Shown piece by piece: positions 9,097 to 17,842 of a stretch of DNA of 19,472 nt (position 1 is the stretch's first letter; every line of letters begins with the position of its first letter). Made by a program: the position numbers and the translations under genes. The stretch covers positions 1 through 19,472 of the forward strand of contig JACNJI010000229.1 in the NCBI GenBank assembly GCA_014382645.1, written 5' to 3'. This stretch comes from Verrucomicrobiota bacterium. Its GTDB lineage: Bacteria; Verrucomicrobiota; Verrucomicrobiia; Opitutales; Seribacteraceae. The notes beneath the pieces were generated by a model that ran no database searches, was not told the origin of the DNA, and worked only from the letters and a program-made list of their open reading frames with translations.

Positions 9097-9126
9097 TTGA
9101 CTGAATGTTCAATCATTCAGCATAAA
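9097..9126 (+). promoter_or_regulatory. putative sigma70-type promoter for the second DUF1592/DUF1552 unit
   Basis: TTGACT at 9097-9102 and CATAAA at 9121-9126, separated by 18 bp, form a plausible -35/-10 pair in the 103-bp gap before the 1365-residue DUF1592 gene. Transcription would start near 9133, only a few bases before the ATG at 9137, giving a very short or leaderless mRNA. No Shine-Dalgarno is seen before that ATG. Prediction from sequence only. Confidence 0.4.
9101..9120. promoter_or_regulatory. palindromic operator-like site inside the promoter spacer
   Basis: CTGAATG (9101-9107) and CATTCAG (9114-9120) form a perfect 7-bp inverted repeat around TTCAAT. It fills almost the whole spacer between the putative -35 and -10 boxes, where a bound repressor would block RNA polymerase. 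The TGAATG/CATTCA arms resemble operators of TetR-type regulators. No regulator gene is adjacent. Confidence 0.45.
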
Positions 9127-9136
9127 GATTTCCGAA

Positions 9137-12100
9137 ATGGCAATGTGCATAAGACTAAATTACGCTAAAAAGCGTCTGACATCTGTTGGGTTGATCTTTA
9201 TTCTGTTGGGTGAGGCGATCATTGCCTTGGCTGCAAAGGAAACCCAGCCGGACTTCACTGAATTGAACAAGCATTTCGAAGGCGCTGTTTTCTCGCAGAT
9301 GCAAAAGTATTGTTTGGATTGTCATTCGACTGAGAAACAAAAGGGCGAACTGGATTTGGAGCAGTTTGCAAAACTGACGGACGTGAGGAGAGCACCCAAA
9401 GTTTGGGTGAAGGTAGTGGAGATGATGACGAATGGGGAGATGCCGCCGAAGAAGAAGCCGCAGTTCTCCGCTCTGGAGCGTAAGGTGTTTCTAGGGTGGG
9501 TGAATAATTATCTGGATGCGGAGGCTCTGGCCAATGCGGGTGATCCGGGCCGAGTGGTGCTGAGACGGTTGAGCAATGCGGAGTACACCTACACGATTGA
9601 GGATTTAACGGGGGTGGCGTTGGAACCAGTGAAGGAGTTTCCGGTGGACGGTGCGGCTGGAGAGGGCTTCATGAATGTGGGCGATGCGATGGTAATGTCG
9701 CCGGCGCTCGTGCAAAAGTATCTCGATGCAGCCAAGGATGTGGCTACACACGCGGTGCTGACGCCTGAAGGCGTTCGTTTCTCACTGGGCAAGTCGCGGC
9801 GGGATTGGGTCGACGAGTTGATTTATGAAATCCGTTCGATTTATGACCGACACACTTCCGGAGCCGGTGCCACGGACAAAGTTTACGCGTGGGATCCCAA
9901 TGCGTTGGACCGCGCGATGAACACCTCGGGGCGGGTCGACTTGGTGCCTTACTTCAACGCGTTGGTTATGAACAGGGATCGATTTTTGAAAAAACCTGCA
10001 TCGACTTTGCAAGTAGCGCGCGAATCGGGATTGAATGAGAAGTATCTGAAACGTTTGGCGAACCTCTTGGTTACGGAAAACCCCTCGCTACTACTTCGGC
10101 GGTTGCGGGATGATTTACGCACAGCCAAGTCGGTAGACGCAAAGCGCATAGCGAATGATGTGAGCCAGTGGCAGGAGCGGCTTTGGGATTTTGGAAAAGT
10201 TGGACAGATTGGGAGGCAAGGCGTTCCGGATGCTTGGATGAACCCAGTGGCGCCACTGGAGAAACAACAAGAGTTGAAGCTAAAAATACCCGAGATTGCG
10301 AAAGGCGAGATCAGCGTATTCCTCATAACGGGTAACGCGGGCGATGGTAGCGTGGGTGATCATGCGCGTTGGATAAACCCCCGACTGATCATGAAGGGAC
10401 AGCCAGCCATACCTTTGGGCGCAGTGAACAACCTCGCGGAGCGTATGACCAAATTCCAGTTGGCTGAATTGGCTCGCACCGAGCAGTATTTAAATCTCAT
10501 CGCCGAGGCGGAACTTGGAGGAATGCCGATCGAAGTGGTCGCCAAAGAGCGCGGACTGGATGAGCATTTGTTGGAGAAATGGGTGACGGCGGTGCAGCTG
10601 GGTAAGTTTGCAACGTCAAAACCGGCAGGGCATTATCCGGGAAAGTTGTTCAAGGCGGGAGGCTACGACGCCATCCGTGGTTGGGGCACGCCGGCAACAC
10701 CGAGCCTCATCGCAAATAAATCACCGGAGACCATTCGCTTCGGAACACTCACCATCCCGGGCCGCAGCGTGAACATGCATCCCTCGCCAACACAGGAGGC
10801 GATCATTTACTGGCAAAGCCCGATCGAAGGCCGTGTAAAACTGAAGGGCTATTTTGCCGATTCGGACGGAGTAGGCGGTAACGGCGCAGCATGGCGGGTG
10901 GAATTGCTCGGCCGCACAGGTGCGGGCACGGTGGATAAGGGCGTGTTTGAAAACGGCAAGCGCGGGACGTTTACGCCGGAGCAGGAATACACTGTTGAGC
11001 GAGGAGATTTGCTTAAACTGGTAGTAAACGCACGCGATCGCAATCATGGGTACGACACCACGGAGGTGGCGCTAAACATCATCGAGCAGGGCGGCAAAAA
11101 GCGCGTGTGGGATCTGGCGAAGGAAGTGGTAGATCGGGTGCACGACAGCAACCCGCTGGCCGACTCGTTTGGCAATAAGGCGGTGTGGCATTTTTGTTCG
11201 TCGGGATCCGCCAAGTCGGCACAGAGTGAAGTGCCGGTGGGTTCGGCGCTGGCAAACTGGCGTTCAGCTGTGATTGGAAAAAAACCAGTGACCGAAATCC
11301 GCAAACACGCATCGGTGGTACATCGTTTGCTGATATCGGGGGACTATGCGGTGCTAGCTGCGGACAAGGTATTGCGCGAACATTTCCTCGAGCCAAAGGG
11401 CCCGTTGAAATGGCTTTCCCTCACGATGGGCGACACAGAGGTAAAAGACATCGAAACCAAGGCGCCTTCGGTCTTGGAATTCAAGCTGCCTACCGTTCTC
11501 GTGGCGGGTGCGGAAGTAGTGGTCAACGCGGAACTTCATCCGGAAAAAGGAAAGGACGGTACCGCTCAGTTCTTAATTTCACTCGAAAAAAATTCCCAAA
11601 ATGCGTTGACGGGGCAAGCGGTGGTGACGGGAACTGCGGCGAGTAAACGGATGGAAAAGGCATATGCCGATTTCCGCGAACTGTTCCCCGCTGCGATGTG
11701 CTACCCTCAAATCGTACCTGTAGACGAGGTGGTGACGATGGTGTTGTATCATCGAGAGGACGAGCCACTTCGGCGGCTTATGCTCAGCGACGCGGAGGCA
11801 TCACGACTGGACCGATTGTGGAACGAGTTGCTTTTCGTTTCCCGAGAACCATTATTGCGAGTGGTTAGCCATGAGCAGCTCTACGAATTTGCCACTCAGG
11901 ACCGGAAGGATTTGCTGCCAGCACTGGAGGCATTGCGTATGCCGATCCAAAAAACAGCGGAAACATTTCTTGCGCACCTAAAAAAAACCGCTCCCATTCA
12001 CTTTTCGGCAGTGCTGGAACTGGCTGAGAGCGCATGGCGGCGGCCGTTGTCTGATGCAGACCGCAAGGAGTTGCACGACCTTTACCAGACATTGCTCCAA

Positions 12101-13234
12101 AAGGAACTGAAGCATGATCGGGCCATTCGGTTGGTTCTTGCGCGTGTGCTTACCTCCCCCGCATTCTTATATCGACTGGAGCAACCGGCCACCGCAAAAG
12201 GCAGGAAATGGGTTTCGGTGTCCAACTTGGAGCTCGCCAATCGCCTGAGCTATTTCCTGTGGTCCTCGATGCCGGACGATGAATTAATGGGTATCACGAA
12301 GGTGAAGATTCCAGTGAATGAAAAGGCTGTTTCAGCACAAGCCAAACGAATGCTGGGCGACCCACGAATCAAGCGACTCGCGGTGGAGTTTGCCTGCCAG
12401 TGGTTAGGCATTCGAGAGTTTGATTTGGATAACGGAAAGAACGAGAGGCTTTATCCGCAATTTGCAAACCTGCGTGGCTCTATGTACGAGGAGTCGGTAC
12501 GGTTTTTCGAGGAACTGTTTCGCAATGATGGCTCAATCCTTGACCTGCTCAATGCCGACCATGCGTTTCTCAATGAGTCGCTGGCCAAGCACTACGGCAT
12601 CCCGGGTGTGAGCGGCGCGCAGTGGCGAAGGGTGGAAAGCACGCGAGCGATGGGACGCGGCGGTATCCTTGCCATGGGTGCGATACTGGCAAAACAATCC
12701 GGCGCATCGCGAACCAGCCCGATTTTGAGAGGCAACTGGATCTCGGAAACACTGCTGGGCGAACACTTGCCCAAGCCTCCGGCAAATGTGCCGGATCTCC
12801 CCGAGACCGTACCGGTTGGGTTGACGGCAAGGCAGTTGATTGAAAAACACAGCAGCGTGGCAGCGTGCGCAAAGTGTCATGCCAAGATCGATCCATACGG
12901 ATTCGCCTTGGAACAGTACGATGCGATTGGTCGGTTGCGCTCGAAAACTGTGGACACGAAAACGAAACTCATGGATGGACATTCCATTGAAGGCCTGACT
13001 GGATTACGGGAATATCTACTGAATGAAAGACGGGAAGAAGTGGTGCGACAGTTCTGTAAAAAACTGTTGGGATACGCTCTGGGCCGGGAGGTGGAATTGT
13101 CCGACAGGCCCCTATTGAAGTCTATGCAGGAACAGCTGGCAAAGAACGATTTCCGCTTCAGTATAGCGGTGGAGGCAATTGTCACAAGCGAGCAGTTTCG
13201 GAGCATTCGCACAGTCGTGGTGAAAGTTGATTGA
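9137..13234 (+). CDS. large DUF1592-family PSCyt1 haem-motif exported protein
   Basis: 1365-residue paralogue of the first DUF1592 protein, about 500 residues longer. It shows a signal peptide (hydrophobic VGLIFILLGEAIIALA, residues about 17-32), PSCyt1 with CLDCHS at 59-64 and GEMPPKKK, DUF1587 starting VVLRRLSNAEYTYTIEDLTG at 137, a long linker, a central beta-sandwich around residues 535-655 (SPIEGRVKLKGYFADSDG), DUF1595 (AESAWRRPLSDADRKEL, about 960), DUF1592 (ANRLSYFLWSSMPDDELM, about 1035), DUF1588 with CAKCHAKIDPYGF at 1244 and DUF1585 to the end. The ATG at 9137 is the first in frame (a second follows at 9143). Codons ending in G or T are visibly commoner than in the first pair, hinting at a separate origin. 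It is followed by the DUF1552 partner after a gap of about 50 bp. Biochemical function unknown. Confidence 0.9.
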   Translation: MAMCIRLNYAKKRLTSVGLIFILLGEAIIALAAKETQPDFTELNKHFEGAVFSQMQKYCLDCHSTEKQKGELDLEQFAKLTDVRRAPKVWVKVVEMMTNGEMPPKKKPQFSALERKVFLGWVNNYLDAEALANAGDPGRVVLRRLSNAEYTYTIEDLTGVALEPVKEFPVDGAAGEGFMNVGDAMVMSPALVQKYLDAAKDVATHAVLTPEGVRFSLGKSRRDWVDELIYEIRSIYDRHTSGAGATDKVYAWDPNALDRAMNTSGRVDLVPYFNALVMNRDRFLKKPASTLQVARESGLNEKYLKRLANLLVTENPSLLLRRLRDDLRTAKSVDAKRIANDVSQWQERLWDFGKVGQIGRQGVPDAWMNPVAPLEKQQELKLKIPEIAKGEISVFLITGNAGDGSVGDHARWINPRLIMKGQPAIPLGAVNNLAERMTKFQLAELARTEQYLNLIAEAELGGMPIEVVAKERGLDEHLLEKWVTAVQLGKFATSKPAGHYPGKLFKAGGYDAIRGWGTPATPSLIANKSPETIRFGTLTIPGRSVNMHPSPTQEAIIYWQSPIEGRVKLKGYFADSDGVGGNGAAWRVELLGRTGAGTVDKGVFENGKRGTFTPEQEYTVERGDLLKLVVNARDRNHGYDTTEVALNIIEQGGKKRVWDLAKEVVDRVHDSNPLADSFGNKAVWHFCSSGSAKSAQSEVPVGSALANWRSAVIGKKPVTEIRKHASVVHRLLISGDYAVLAADKVLREHFLEPKGPLKWLSLTMGDTEVKDIETKAPSVLEFKLPTVLVAGAEVVVNAELHPEKGKDGTAQFLISLEKNSQNALTGQAVVTGTAASKRMEKAYADFRELFPAAMCYPQIVPVDEVVTMVLYHREDEPLRRLMLSDAEASRLDRLWNELLFVSREPLLRVVSHEQLYEFATQDRKDLLPALEALRMPIQKTAETFLAHLKKTAPIHFSAVLELAESAWRRPLSDADRKELHDLYQTLLQKELKHDRAIRLVLARVLTSPAFLYRLEQPATAKGRKWVSVSNLELANRLSYFLWSSMPDDELMGITKVKIPVNEKAVSAQAKRMLGDPRIKRLAVEFACQWLGIREFDLDNGKNERLYPQFANLRGSMYEESVRFFEELFRNDGSILDLLNADHAFLNESLAKHYGIPGVSGAQWRRVESTRAMGRGGILAMGAILAKQSGASRTSPILRGNWISETLLGEHLPKPPANVPDLPETVPVGLTARQLIEKHSSVAACAKCHAKIDPYGFALEQYDAIGRLRSKTVDTKTKLMDGHSIEGLTGLREYLLNERREEVVRQFCKKLLGYALGREVELSDRPLLKSMQEQLAKNDFRFSIAVEAIVTSEQFRSIRTVVVKVD

Positions 13235-13284
13235 AAATTTAATTCACAAACCCAGTTTGAACAATGAACGAAAGAAGCAATAGG

Positions 13285-14586
13285 ATGAAATACGAGATTT
13301 CCAGACGGACAATGTTGCGTGGTTTTGGTGTAACAATGGCACTGCCTTGGATGGAAAGTGTGCGTGTCTGGGGCGATGTGGCCAAAAGTGCCAAAAAAGC
13401 CAGCGAGGCGCCAACTCGCATGGCGATTTTATTTTCCGGATGCGGTTTTCACAAAAACGAGTGGTGGGCCAAGGGCGAAGGGAAGGACATGCAGCTTGGC
13501 AAAGTACTCGAACCGCTCAGTGATTTCCGAGACAAGATGGTTTTCATCCGTGGCCTGTACAACAAGGAGGCGCTGAAAGGAAACATCCACAGTTCGCAAA
13601 CAGGCAACCTGCTTTCGGGCGCGCCGCTGGCTTCCGGCGGACGAATCCAGTCCGGCACCAGCGTGGACCAGTACGTGGCACAGCACATTGGCCACCAGAC
13701 CAAGCTACCCAGCCTCGTTTTGGGCTGCGAAAAAGCCAATCCTGGCGTGCACAAAAATTACTCCCTGCTGTACAGTTCGCATATTTCATGGAGCAGTCCC
13801 AACACACCCACTCCGCTGGAAGTCTATCCGGCGCTGGCGTTTGACCGTTTGTTTAATAACAAGGCTAAGGTCGGCGACCAGAGCATTCTTGATGCGGTTC
13901 TTGGTGACGCACAGGATTTGCGCCGCAACATCAGTAGCCTCGACAAGCAAAAGCTCGATGAATATCTCAACTCCGTTCGTGAAGTGGAGCAGCGTATTGA
14001 AAGTGCCGGTAAACGCGGTGAGGTACAGGGCTGGAGACCGACCATCACCAAGCCAAATATGCCGCGGCCCAAGGACGGTTACCCGCAGGACATCGTGGAG
14101 CACATGCGACTGATGAGCGACATCCTGGTACTCGCCTTCCAGACTGATACCACGCGCATCTGCACCCTTAAGCTCAACAACGACCACGGCACCCTGCGCT
14201 TCCCTCACATTGGCGTGGATTACATGATTCATCATCTCTTGTCACACACAGACAACGCCGACTGGCTGAAGGTTAATCAATTCTTCCTCGAACAGATGGC
14301 TTACATCGCTCGTAGGCTAGACGGCATTCAAGAAGGCGAGAGCACCTTGCTGGATAACACGATGCTGATGCTTTGCTCTAGCATGCTCACCGGCCAACAT
14401 AACGCAAATCAACTACCGGTCGTCATGCTTGGCGGTGGTGGTGGCAGAATCAAGGGCGGGCAAAACCTCGACTATACGGGAAAGCCCGATCGCCAAATGA
14501 GCCGTCTCTTTCTCTCGATGATGGACAAGGTGGACATTAACCCCGGCAGGTTTGGCGACGCAGACAAGCCATTGGACGAAGTCTAG
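13285..14586 (+). CDS. DUF1552 domain-containing Tat-exported protein (second copy)
   Basis: DUF1552 paralogue. From this start the protein is 433 residues and begins MKYEISRRTMLRGFG, a twin-arginine motif (Arg7-Arg8) followed by VTMALPWMES. The start at 13285 is chosen because it places the Tat motif near the N-terminus as in relatives and has a purine-rich gaaagaag about 8 bp upstream. An in-frame ATG at 13264 would add seven residues without a visible ribosome site. Family landmarks include FSGCGFHKNEWWAKGEG, LLYSSHISW, TRICTLKLNNDHGT and LDNTMLMLCSSMLTGQH, with GGGGGRIKGG near the C-terminus. It forms the second DUF1592-DUF1552 pair of the window, but with a short spacer (50 bp from this start, 29 bp from 13264) instead of an overlap. 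Function unknown. Confidence 0.9.
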   Translation: MKYEISRRTMLRGFGVTMALPWMESVRVWGDVAKSAKKASEAPTRMAILFSGCGFHKNEWWAKGEGKDMQLGKVLEPLSDFRDKMVFIRGLYNKEALKGNIHSSQTGNLLSGAPLASGGRIQSGTSVDQYVAQHIGHQTKLPSLVLGCEKANPGVHKNYSLLYSSHISWSSPNTPTPLEVYPALAFDRLFNNKAKVGDQSILDAVLGDAQDLRRNISSLDKQKLDEYLNSVREVEQRIESAGKRGEVQGWRPTITKPNMPRPKDGYPQDIVEHMRLMSDILVLAFQTDTTRICTLKLNNDHGTLRFPHIGVDYMIHHLLSHTDNADWLKVNQFFLEQMAYIARRLDGIQEGESTLLDNTMLMLCSSMLTGQHNANQLPVVMLGGGGGRIKGGQNLDYTGKPDRQMSRLFLSMMDKVDINPGRFGDADKPLDEV

Positions 14587-14665
14587 TCACCTGACCTGCT
14601 TCCCGTTCCAACTGACGGCAGATTGTCAACGAACCCAAAAATGAATCGTTGTTCAAACACAGTAT

Positions 14666-14688
14666 CCCTCAAGTATTTGCGCTGAGGG
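14666..14688. terminator. stem-loop after the second DUF1552 gene (possible terminator)
   Basis: CCCTCA (14666-14671) and TGAGGG (14683-14688) form a 6-bp stem with an 11-base loop, 80 bp after the DUF1552 stop. There is no T-tract after the stem, so an intrinsic terminator is doubtful; it may be another kind of structured element in the 136-bp gap. Confidence 0.25.
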
Positions 14689-14722
14689 ACATCAGGACGG
14701 AAGGCATGATGAAATTCCAACG

Positions 14723-15661
14723 ATGAAGAGAGGTTGGAGCATTCCATTCTTTTTGCCTGCGGTACTGATCCACTCGGCGGAATAGAAACTGGCCGACCAC
14801 ACCTTCACCGTCCCCGATGGCTTCACTGTCGAAATCGTGGCCGGACCGCCCTTGGTGAACCGGCCCATCGAAGCCTCTTTCGATGAGCTGGGTCGGCTAT
14901 ACGTTACCGACTCCTCCGGATCCAACGCTCGAGTACCGGAACAAATTAAAAACCCGAAGCACCGCATCGTACGGCTTGAAGACGCCAACGGAGACGGCAA
15001 GTTTGAAAAGTCGACTGTATTTGCAGACAAAATGATGTTTCCGGAAGGAGCTCTTTGGCACGATGGGGCCCTTTACTGTAGCGCCGTGCCCATCATCTGG
15101 AAATTGGCAGACACTGATGGCGATGGCGTGGCCGACAAGCGCATAAAGTGGTTTGACGGCAAGACGGCCAACGATTGCGCCAATGACCTGCATGGTCCAT
15201 ACCTCGGCCCGGACGGTTGGATTTACTAGTGCAAAGGAGCCTTTGAACGTCAACAGCACAAGAGACCGCGTGGCCAGATCATCGACGATCGAGCCGCCCA
15301 CATCTACCGTATGCGACCCGACGGCACGGAAATGGACTCCATAATGGCCGGCGGAATGGACAACCCGGTGGGCATGGCCTTCAGTGAAACGGGGGAAGCT
15401 TTTTTTACCACCACATTTGTCAACCACCCGCGTGGAGGGAAGCGTGACGCGTTGGTACATGCAATCTACGGAGGACTTTATCCGAAGGAATGGAACATAC
15501 TACATGGATTGGTTCGCACAGGGGATTTCATGCCTGCTATGTCACATCTCGGGCCGGCCGCACCCTGCGGTTTGGCAATTTACGAAACGGAGGTATTTGG
15601 CACGGACTACTCGGGTAACCTATTTACCTGCCAATTCAACATGCACAAGGTGCAGCGACAC
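14723..15661 (+). pseudogene. sorbosone-dehydrogenase-like (PVC haem-binding type) N-terminal fragment, pseudogene
   Basis: N-terminal beta-propeller part of the PVC-type haem-binding protein family (L-sorbosone-dehydrogenase-like, quinoprotein fold). A signal peptide (SIPFFLPAVLIHSA) is followed by FTVPDGFTVEIVAGPPLV, ASFDELGRLYVTDSSGS, MFPEGALWHDGALYCSA, LADTDGDGVADKR, NDLHGPYLGPDGWIY, GGMDNPVGMAFSETGE and LGPAAPCGLAIYETEVFG. One frame runs through the whole fragment but is cut by TAG at 14783-14785 (after the signal peptide) and TAG at 15227-15229, in DGWIY-W-CKGAF where the family has Trp. Similarity stops abruptly after HKVQRH at about 15661; full-length relatives run several hundred residues further and usually end with a CxxCH domain, absent here. 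It is a dead gene, both nonsense-mutated and 3' truncated. Confidence 0.82.
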
Positions 15662-15663
15662 AG
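15659..15663. other. rearrangement junction between two convergent truncated genes
   Basis: On + the sorbosone-dehydrogenase-like similarity runs up to HKVQRH (codon at 15659-15661). On - the DUF1592 similarity runs up to YETL (codon at 15661-15663). Both lose their C-terminal parts at the same point in opposite orientation. This is what an inversion endpoint or a chimeric assembly join looks like; a simple deletion between co-oriented genes cannot produce it. No transposase or terminal repeat is visible at the join. Confidence 0.7.
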
Positions 15664-17701
15664 CGTTTCGTACAATGCCCGCAGTTCGTTGTCTTCCGAG
15701 ACGGCGAGAGGACGTCGCCACGCGCGGGCCGCCAGATCAAGGACGGCGGTCAATTGTTTCGGTTCTGCAGCGCGCGCGGACTGGTTGAAAGCTGCCGCTG
15801 TGGCTTCCAGCGATGGGATCATGGCAGAGAACTTCTTCGTGTTCTGGATGCGGTTCGCGGGCTGAAAACCGACGAACTGCTTGGTGTTGTAAAGCACCTC
15901 GACGGGCTCCTGCGAAAGGTATTGCTGCTCGTCCCACAAACGATCCAGTTCCTCGCGTTCGCGTTCGTCGAGTATCAGTCGAGACAGGACTTGGTCTTCG
16001 CGGAGAGACAATTGCACCGTCACGTCACGGTTGACCGGTATGACGGGTGCAAAACAGGCCGCCATCGGAAACAGTTTGGAAAACGACGCATATTCGTCAG
16101 TGTCGATTCTCGGCCTTCCCGATCCCTCGGCCAACGGCATCACATGGGATCCAAAAAGCCCGATCGAACTGATGAGGTGATTGTCCTGCCGGTTAATCTT
16201 CCACAACCGCGCCTGCAATCCGGAGATGGTCGCGCTCAATCCGGGAGCGACGACTCCCGGTATCGGACCAAGATGAGTGGACGTCGTTCGAGGCATGTGC
16301 ACGCCGGTCACCCTGACCATGGCAACTCGCCAATAGCGGGCGGTGGCCGGTTTGAAACTATACTGACAGTAGCCCGTACCGTCGGGCGACGCGACGCCAT
16401 CTTGCAGCACTCCGCCGCCGATCGACGGGACGTATTGAAATGTTCCACCTTCGGACACCGTGTACGGCCCGGCGGGCACTGACGCATGGGAAACTTCCAT
16501 TTCTGCTCCCCGATTTCCGCCGCCAAATCCGCTCACAAAGCAAACGCGATCGACCATCTTTTCGATGCCGAAGTCGACGACGAAGTGACTGCCAGGACTC
16601 CAAATAAAAACCTTGTCAGCCGACTTTCCGGTGGCGTTTGGAATGCCATAGGGAGCCGGAACCCCGAACGCGCCCGGTATCGGGGGGGTGTTGAAACGTC
16701 GTCGGAGCATCAGGGTCGCTGCTGTAGGCGTCTACAATGTGCGTCGCTGCGACATGCAGTCCTTCCTCTGCGAGCGTCTTTGGTTCACGCCATTGCCGTT
16801 GCACGTCCGCCATTGATCCCGTCGGGTGTGGATCGTTCAATGCATCCCAAAGGATTCGCAGGTATTTCGCGCTTAATTTCCGTCCAAGGGCAAGACTTCG
16901 TTGTGCGGCAAATTCTTCCACTGACAGATTCACAGACGGATCGCGGTCACGGTAGCGCAGCGTTGTTTCCAGGTAGTCGGCGACCGGCAGGCGGCCATCG
17001 CGGTCGGTGTAATGCGCATAAAAGTCCTGAATCCTCTGTGCCGCCTCGGCGGTCCAGTCGTACGGATCGTCGCTTGGCGAAAACCGAATCCCGGAGGGTG
17101 TGAGCACCGCGTGTGCCGACACCTGTCGCGCCGCTTCCAGATATTTCGGAATGAGATCAGGCGCCATGAATAACGCTTCGCCCGTGTTGGCGAAGCCCTC
17201 GCCGGCCACGGAGTCCTCGAGGAATGTATCTGCGGGGCGGAGGTCGACGCCGGTCAGATCCCGGATCGTGTAATTGTATTCCGCACGCGTCAGTCGCCGC
17301 ATCAGCACAAGTCCCGGATCACCGGCACGCTGAACGGCATCGGCCAACACGAATTTCTCGGCCCAGCTGATCAGGCGCTCCCGTTCGTCGGTCGACGGCT
17401 GAAGACTCTTTTTGGGAGGCATCTCACCATAGCGCAGCTGACGGATCACCTTCTGCCAAACCCGCGCCGCGCCGCGAACGTCGTCGGCCGTGTGGAATGG
17501 CGTCAGATCCAACTCGCCCTTTCTCTTTTTGGCGGAGTGACAATCGACGCAATACTTTTGCGCAAGCGGGCGAACTTGCTCTGGAAACTCTTTTGCCAGC
17601 TGATCCAGTGACGACTCGGCTGCTCGCGAAACATCCGCCGCCGCAAAGAAGATACACCATACCACGGCGCTAGTCAGAATGCTGGGGCGAAAGAAGGGCA
17701 T
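15661..17701 (-). pseudogene. third DUF1592-family PSCyt1 protein, truncated and frameshifted
   Basis: Paralogue of the 1365-residue DUF1592 protein on the opposite strand. It starts with a signal peptide (ILTSAVVWCIFFAAADVSRA), then PSCyt1 with CVDCHSAKKRKGELDL (Cys50-His54) and GEMPPKKS, and DUF1587 (LVLMRRLTRAEYNYTIRDLTG). After a frame change at a run of seven G (16682-16688 on +) it continues with a discoidin-like beta-sandwich (FIWSPGSHFVVDFGIEKMVD to ATARYWRVAMVRVTG), FSKLFPMAACFAPVIPV, and the start of DUF1595 (LDLAARAWRRPLAV). It then ends at YETL where it meets the other truncated gene. DUF1592, DUF1588, DUF1585 and the second CxxCH are missing. The frameshift alone could be a homopolymer sequencing error, but the truncation makes it non-functional unless the join is artificial. 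Confidence 0.83.
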
Positions 17702-17842
17702 CCAAGATTGATTTGACCGTAGAACTTTGCTTTCGTAAAGTGCTCGCGGCGTTCAGCAACTCTTTGGTCAGAACCCAGACCGGAAAGCTGAAGGCGGCCA
17801 GACTGGCCAAGGATTAATGACGGCGAACATCCGGTGTGATAG

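Noticed and set aside
14666..14688. Strong intrinsic terminator
   Set aside because: The stem is only 6 bp and lacks a T-tract; kept only as a low-confidence stem-loop.
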